Of a DNA stretch of 64,000 nucleotides, positions 63,201 to 64,000 are shown piece after piece (within the stretch, counting starts at the first letter, position 1; each line of letters opens with the position of its first letter). Source of the DNA: Martelella radicis (GTDB lineage: Bacteria; Pseudomonadota; Alphaproteobacteria; Rhizobiales; Rhizobiaceae); the NCBI RefSeq assembly GCF_014196625.1, contig NZ_JACIDZ010000002.1, positions 397,135 to 461,134 of the forward strand, read 5' to 3'. Below the pieces are notes generated by a model. That model made no database searches, was not told the DNA's origin, and saw only the letters and a program-made list of their open reading frames with translations. Both the position numbers and the translations under genes were made by a program.

Positions 63201-63714
63201 CTACCTGATGTATCCGAAGGTCTTCGTCGACTATGCGCTGGCGAGCGAGACCTACGGTCCCGTCTCGGTCCTGCCGACGCCTGCCTATTTCTACGGTCTC
63301 GACGAGGGCGACGAGCTTTTCGCCGATCTCGAAGTGGGCAAGACCATCGTGGTGCAGAACCAGGCGATCACCAGCCCGGACGAGAAGGGCATGGTCACCG
63401 TGTTCTTCGAACTGAACGGCGCGCCGCGCTCGATCAAAGTGCCGGACCGTGCCCATGGCGCAACCGGCGGCGCCAACCAGAAGGTGGATCCGGCGAACCA
63501 GAACCAGATCGGCGCGCCGATGCCGGGCGTGATTTCCACCGTTGCCGTCTCCGCCGGCCAGCAGGTCTCCTCCGGCGATGTGCTCGTCTCGATCGAAGCG
63601 ATGAAGATGGAAACCGCGCTCCACGCCGACCGCGACGGCGTCATCAAGGAAGTCCACGTCAAGGCAGGCGACCAGATCGACGCCAAGGACCTTCTGGTGG
63701 TGTTCGAGGACTGA
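60256..63714 (+). CDS. pyc: Pyruvate carboxylase
   Basis: Pyc makes oxaloacetate from pyruvate, bicarbonate and ATP, the main anaplerotic reaction of rhizobia. The 1152-residue single chain has a biotin carboxylase domain (residues 1-460; ILVANRSEIAIRVFRAANEL, KASWGGGGRGMR), a carboxyltransferase domain (about 530-800; MTDTTMRDGHQSLLATRMRT, HFHTHDTSG), an allosteric linker and a biotin carrier domain with the biotinylated Lys1117 in EAMKMET. The start is TTG at 60256, seven bases after GAGGAGG; no ATG fits. It stands alone on the plus strand. Confidence 0.97.
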   Translation: MPISKILVANRSEIAIRVFRAANELDIKTVAIWAEEDKLALHRFKADESYQVGRGPHLDHDMGPIESYLSIEEVIRVAKLSGADAIHPGYGLLSESPEFVDACAEAGITFIGPKAETMRRLGNKVAARNLAIEVGVPVVPATDPLPDDMAEVERMAEEIGFPVMLKASWGGGGRGMRVIRSKADLAREVTEAKREAKAAFGKDEVYLEKLVERARHVESQILGDTHGNVVHLFERDCSIQRRNQKVVERAPAPYLTEAQRAELAEYSLKIGRATDYIGAGTVEYLMDADTGKFYFIEVNPRIQVEHTVTETVTGIDIVKAQIHILDGAVIGTEESGVPPQEEIYLRGHALQCRITTEDPEHNFIPDYGRITAYRGATGFGIRLDGGTAYSGAVITRFYDPLLEKVTAWAPSPQEAARRMDRALREFRIRGVATNLTFLEAIITHPQFMDYSYTTRFIDETPELFDQVRRQDRATKLLTYLADVTVNGHPEVKGRPRPSDEIAAPVVPFIEGDPKPGTKQLLDKMGPEKFAKWMRNEKRVLMTDTTMRDGHQSLLATRMRTHDIATIAGTYAKALPELLSLECWGGATFDVSMRFLTEDPWERLAKVRQNAPNLLLQMLLRGANGVGYKNYPDNVVKYFVRQAAAGGIDLFRVFDCLNWVENMRVSMDAVAEEGKLCEAAICYTGDILNARRPQYDLKYYTDLAKELEAAGAHIIAVKDMAGLLKPAAAKLLFTALRDATDLPIHFHTHDTSGISAATVLSAIDAGVDAVDAAMDAFSGNTSQPCLGSIVEALKGHERDPGLNTGYIRRISFYWEAVRHQYSAFESDLKGPASEVYLHEMPGGQFTNLKEQARSLGLETRWHEVAQAYADANQMFGDIVKVTPSSKVVGDMALMMVSQDLSVADVESPAKDMSFPDSVISMLKGDLGQPPAGWPEALQKKALKGDKPYTVRPGSLLEDADLEAERKQAEEKVGREINDFELASYLMYPKVFVDYALASETYGPVSVLPTPAYFYGLDEGDELFADLEVGKTIVVQNQAITSPDEKGMVTVFFELNGAPRSIKVPDRAHGATGGANQKVDPANQNQIGAPMPGVISTVAVSAGQQVSSGDVLVSIEAMKMETALHADRDGVIKEVHVKAGDQIDAKDLLVVFED

Positions 63715-64000
63715 GACCAGCCCTTCAGCCTGAGATGTTCGAAAACCCCGGTCATTCGGCCGGGGGTCAGTGTGTTGAAAATGAACCTGTTACAGAAGCT
63801 GAGCGCCTGCCCCCATTCTCCGTCACCCCGGCCCTGAGCCGGGGTCCAGGGCCACAAAAATGCCTTGTGCCACAGCGTTTTAGGCGCGATGGTCTGCGCA
63901 ATTTAGCCCTGGCAACTGTATTGTTTTGTACCTGTTCAGGCTGGTTTGTACATGGTCTGATCTCTTAGCATTGCGTTTGCAAGGGTTAGGATTTTTCGTG
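63715..64000. repeat. Gap after pyc with two palindromes
   Basis: CCCCGG/CCGGGG (63746-63765) has its A-run on the left, so as a terminator it would act on the minus strand. ACCCCGGC-CCTGA-GCCGGGGT (63825-63845) within TCACCCCGG...CCGGGGTCC resembles a palindromic intergenic repeat common in alphaproteobacteria. GTTTGTAC-like words at 63935 and 63955 may belong to the next promoter. No gene is seen before the window end. Confidence 0.55.

Overview
The window reads as a piece of the main chromosome of a Rhizobiales (Hyphomicrobiales) alphaproteobacterium, most like a member of Rhizobiaceae or a relative such as Martelella. I base this on the block trpF-trpB-trpA-accD-folC, the order dnaQ-coaE-aroE-maf-PPSR | hemE-hemJ-rho-mnmE-mnmG-rsmG-parA-parB-holA-lptE-leuS, a PcaQ operator of the rhizobial type, and mosaic palindromic repeats of the rhizobial RIME kind. 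The species cannot be named from sequence alone. No rRNA or tRNA gene, CRISPR array or intact insertion sequence was recognised.

Left part (1-16.6 kb). The 3' end of ahcY faces a long minus-strand run: folC, accD, trpA, a small unknown gene, trpB, trpF, a YgjP-like metalloprotease, a DUF2852 membrane protein and an anaerobic class III ribonucleotide reductase module. In that module the glycyl-radical domain is a separate 62-residue gene between nrdD and nrdG, and a palindromic repeat forms part of the 5' end of nrdG. A SorC-type regulator diverges from an epimerase gene. After a second repeat copy and an unusual 41-residue membrane micro-ORF come dnaQ, coaE, aroE, maf and PPSR.

Centre (17.4-31.4 kb). 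The PPSR-hemE gap has the expected place and content of the chromosomal replication origin: a perfect DnaA box, degenerate boxes, a cluster of five GANTC sites and an A+T-rich stretch. Genes on both sides are transcribed away from it. parA and parB follow, with two perfect parS sites (22.4 and 24.4 kb) and two degenerate ones (15.9 and 34.2 kb).

Right-centre (31.5-47.3 kb). After PipY and an AraC/oxidoreductase pair comes an aromatic catabolism region. A CoA ligase, enoyl-CoA hydratase, short-chain dehydrogenase and amidohydrolase under a MarR regulator look like a non-lyase beta-oxidative route for hydroxycinnamates such as p-coumarate or ferulate. A TRAP transporter follows. Then come PcaQ and the protocatechuate genes pcaD-pcaC (fused), pcaH, pcaG and pcaB, with pcaB displaced by repeats. 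The two blocks would together turn hydroxycinnamate into beta-ketoadipate, apart from the 4-hydroxybenzoate or vanillate conversion, which is not in the window.

Right part (47.3-64 kb). Here are an MmcB-like repair protein, an L,D-transpeptidase lipoprotein, the carboxyspermidine polyamine pair, a HigBA toxin-antitoxin locus whose toxin frame has an amber stop, coaBC, a CbpA/CbpM chaperone pair, a DUF2892 plus RND efflux operon, a LuxR-family solo and pyruvate carboxylase, ending in palindromic repeats.
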